Shown piece by piece: positions 23,606 to 24,770 of a stretch of 24,770 bases of DNA. The notes under the pieces were generated by a model. That model saw only the letters and a list, made by a program, of their open reading frames with translations, searched no databases and had not been told where the DNA came from. Every line of letters starts with the position of its first letter. The stretch's first letter is position 1. The position numbers were made by a program, and so were the translations under genes. The DNA is from a virus. Location: IMG/VR virus record IMGVR_UViG_3300020473_000119, positions 1 to 24,770 of that record; one strand, given 5' to 3'.

Positions 23606-23953
23606 TTATGCACAAACGAGTGAATCTGCGTCTAATAGTATCATCCCATCCCTGAAAAGTGTGGTTTGGTCGTTATAACTTACGAACCAATTCCAGTTTT
23701 TTTGGAATACTTTACAACCGTATTTTACCTCGTCTAGTATAGCATTTAGTCTTGATTTTGTAGTGACTGACTGCCATCCGCAAGAATCAAACTTTACTGC
23801 TCTAGTTTCGTGGCAAAAGGTCGCAATGTGATGACCATGTAAACGCACTTGACTACAATTTGTGTTTGAGTTGTAAGAAACTTGAGTATTTGAGGAAGAC
23901 CAATCAGATTTGGTTCTAATTGCTCTATTCATTTGTGACTCAATTTTTCTCAT
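23606..23953 (-). CDS. Hypothetical protein, 115 aa, cyanophage-type
   Basis: The ATG at 23953 gives 115 residues. An internal ATG at 23932 (MNRAIRTKSDWSSSNTQV) is a good alternative because the first ATG is only about 20 bases from a predicted -10 box. The body reads NCSQVRLHGHHIATFCHETR, then CGWQSVTTKSRLNAILDEVK, then VFQKNWNWFVSYNDQTTLFR. I recall short proteins with the NTQV / LHGxHIAT / WxSxTTKSRLNA / VFQKxxxWF pattern in marine T4-like phages, of unknown function. It has no membrane segment and contains several cysteines and histidines. It is preceded by the long CTCTAAA promoter-like repeat (copy B). Confidence 0.8.
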   Translation of the reverse strand: MRKIESQMNRAIRTKSDWSSSNTQVSYNSNTNCSQVRLHGHHIATFCHETRAVKFDSCGWQSVTTKSRLNAILDEVKYGCKVFQKNWNWFVSYNDQTTLFRDGMILLDADSLVCA

Positions 23954-24183
23954 GTAGTGAAAATGCTTATCTACACTATAAGGACAGTTTAGAGGTTCCC
24001 CCTTCTTGTTATTATATCCCTTTTAAGAATTCTTTATACTTTCTCGAACAAACCTGCACAAAGTTAGTTATACTTTCCAGGAAATCTATAGAGGGTTTGT
24101 GTTAATTTATGCTACAAAAAAATCGCTTTCGCATCTCGTATAAGAGAGAATCTCCGATAATTTGTTATACTATTAGAAGACAA
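23954..24183. other. Gene-free spacer between the 115-aa and 90-aa genes
   Basis: No gene is seen on either strand; the longest start-to-stop stretch on the minus strand is ten codons. It holds the CTCTAAA copy B repeat (23967-24001) and, upstream of it, an isolated TATAAT (24011-24016) and a TTGTGC-N17-TATAAA pair that is too weak to call. A T-run on the minus strand follows a GCGAAAGC sequence near 24117-24133, but no solid stem precedes it. Confidence 0.5.
23967..24001 (-). promoter_or_regulatory. Long promoter-like repeat (copy B), CTCTAAA-N7-TATAGT
   Basis: The minus strand has GGGGGAACC, CTCTAAA (23988-23994), seven bases, then TATAGT (23975-23980) and GTAGATAAG. It matches copy A at 21603-21637 over about 35 bases with a few substitutions and a 2-base insertion. 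It lies just before the 115-aa gene. Confidence 0.6.
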
Positions 24184-24230
24184 TAAAAAGAGAGTAACTA
24201 TTAATTACTCCCTAATACTTTATTGTCTTC
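24176..24230. repeat. 12-bp perfect inverted repeat enclosing the terminator
   Basis: GAAGACAATAAA (24176-24187) and its exact complement TTTATTGTCTTC (24219-24230) surround the inner terminator stem. The U-run of the terminator is therefore able to pair with coding sequence for residues EDNK of the 90-aa protein. Confidence 0.8.
24184..24213 (-). terminator. Factor-independent terminator overlapping the end of the 90-aa gene
   Basis: In minus-strand RNA a 9-bp stem (AGGGAGUAA with UUACUCUCU, one G-U) closes a 7-base loop and is followed by UUUUAUU. The 5' arm includes the last codons and part of the stop of the 90-aa gene. It is nested in a 12-bp perfect inverted repeat (24176-24187 with 24219-24230). 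Confidence 0.75.
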
Positions 24231-24473
24231 GATAACATTACCAAATGTAGATTGTGATTGAGAGTTACACTTAGTTGACTGTAATCTGTCTACTAAACTA
24301 TCAACACACTCTGCATAATCTGATGATGGAGTATAATCGAGATCTGACAATTTGTTTTCTATTCTATAACAAATGTCAACCAATTTATCGCATAATTCTT
24401 CATCATCATTACCCTGAATGTATCCTTCTAAACTATAAAGAATAGTCTCGTAATCGTCTTTGGTAAAGTTCAT
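24201..24473 (-). CDS. Hypothetical acidic protein, 90 aa
   Basis: The ATG at 24473 overlaps the TGA of the upstream 56-aa gene (ATGA) and has a good AGGAGA ribosome-binding site seven bases before it. The product begins MNFTKDDYETILYSLEGYIQ, with helices through LCDKLVDICYRIENKLSDLD and YAECVDSLVDRLQSTKCNSQ. It is acidic and probably a helical bundle, with no membrane segment. The family is not recognised. Its end lies inside a terminator hairpin, closing this operon. Confidence 0.8.
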   Translation of the reverse strand: MNFTKDDYETILYSLEGYIQGNDDEELCDKLVDICYRIENKLSDLDYTPSSDYAECVDSLVDRLQSTKCNSQSQSTFGNVIEDNKVLGSN

Positions 24474-24640
24474 AATTCTTCTCCTGATTTGCTAAACTCT
24501 TTATCAAGAATAGGCACATATAATACACCACTATCTGTTAGTTTGTCTCGCATACATTGGAACCATTGGTTATTAATTTCATGCTGTTCTAATGTTAAAT
24601 CAGGGAAGTAAGATTGTGACCATTGTTGATAAGTTGCCAT
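24470..24640 (-). CDS. Small hypothetical protein, 56 aa
   Basis: The ATG at 24640 shares one base with the stop of the upstream partial gene (TAATG) and has GAGAGG about nine bases before it. The product starts MATYQQWSQSYFPDLTLEQH, then EINNQWFQCMRDKLTDSGVL, then YVPILDKEFSKSGEEL. Amphipathic helical pattern, no membrane segment, no recognised family. Overlaps on both sides show it belongs to a translationally coupled chain of at least three genes. Confidence 0.7.
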   Translation of the reverse strand: MATYQQWSQSYFPDLTLEQHEINNQWFQCMRDKLTDSGVLYVPILDKEFSKSGEEL

Positions 24641-24770
24641 TAGGATTTGCCTCTCAATTTAATAAGTTTCTGGTAAATCTTATATGATTCATATTCAGTT
24701 ATGTCCTCTAATACTTCATTTCCGTTCTCATCTTCTGTAGTGATTAAATCACCTTCAATATACTCAACTG
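24640..24770 (-). CDS. C-terminal part of a hypothetical protein (start outside window)
   Basis: The frame is open from the right edge to a TAA at 24640-24642, giving 42 visible residues: VEYIEGDLITTEDENGNEVL, then EDITEYESYKIYQKLIKLRG and KS. The acidic strand-turn-helix pattern and the one-base overlap with the next gene support a real coding end. The N-terminus is missing and no family can be assigned. Confidence 0.65.
   Translation of the reverse strand, partial: VEYIEGDLITTEDENGNEVLEDITEYESYKIYQKLIKLRGKS

Noticed and set aside
24100-24175. Possible tRNA or terminator around the GCGAAAGC sequence and T-run
   Set aside because: No cloverleaf arms can be drawn, and the stem before the T-run has only about three pairs.

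Overview
The window is AT-rich phage DNA in which every convincing gene lies on the minus strand. The family signals point to a T4-like myovirus of marine picocyanobacteria (a cyanomyovirus). These are a gp25-gp6 baseplate-wedge pair, an enormous virion protein behind gp6, a fibre-like protein built from GDGxNL modules, late-promoter-like CTAAATA/AATAAATA elements, and many tiny genes behind host-type sigma-70 promoters. The host assignment to Prochlorococcus or Synechococcus is an inference; there is no photosynthesis gene or tRNA here to confirm it.

Reading in the direction of transcription (right to left), the layout is as follows. Positions 24770-20909 hold a run of about 15 very small genes (42-115 aa), many overlapping by 1-40 bases, two of them single-span membrane microproteins. 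They are interrupted by two factor-independent terminators and several sigma-70-like promoters. Within this run, 21816-22163 has no gene. It contains a cluster of cyanobacterial-type DnaA boxes (TTTTCCACA), an iteron-like direct repeat and a plus-strand promoter, and is the best candidate for a replication origin. Positions 20861-18943 hold a cassette of a GT-A glycosyltransferase-like protein, an 82-aa protein, a 46-aa basic protein, a 2OG-Fe(II) oxygenase-like protein and a 53-aa acidic protein. It starts from a perfect TTGACA-N17-TATAAT promoter. Positions 18911-1 are the late structural operon: gp25, gp6, a single 5178-codon gene covering more than 60% of the window, and the start of a fibre/structural gene that runs off the left edge.

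The structural genes make the baseplate and its appendages. gp25 and gp6 form the wedge core. The giant protein, directly behind gp6, probably attaches to the wedge through its conserved N-terminus and extends as a long beta-rich multi-repeat structure. The oxygenase and glycosyltransferase next to the baseplate genes may modify virion or host components, but nothing in the sequence fixes the substrate.

The main non-gene signals are: (1) the DnaA-box cluster with a plus-strand promoter aimed into it; (2) four copies of CTCTAAA-N7-TATA(A/G)N, a possible phage-specific promoter class; (3) a promoter whose -35 box lies in the loop of a 12-bp hairpin; (4) a two-tier terminator hairpin that overlaps a coding end; (5) tandem Cys/Asp/YPR repeats and a YHYH-type domain inside the giant protein.
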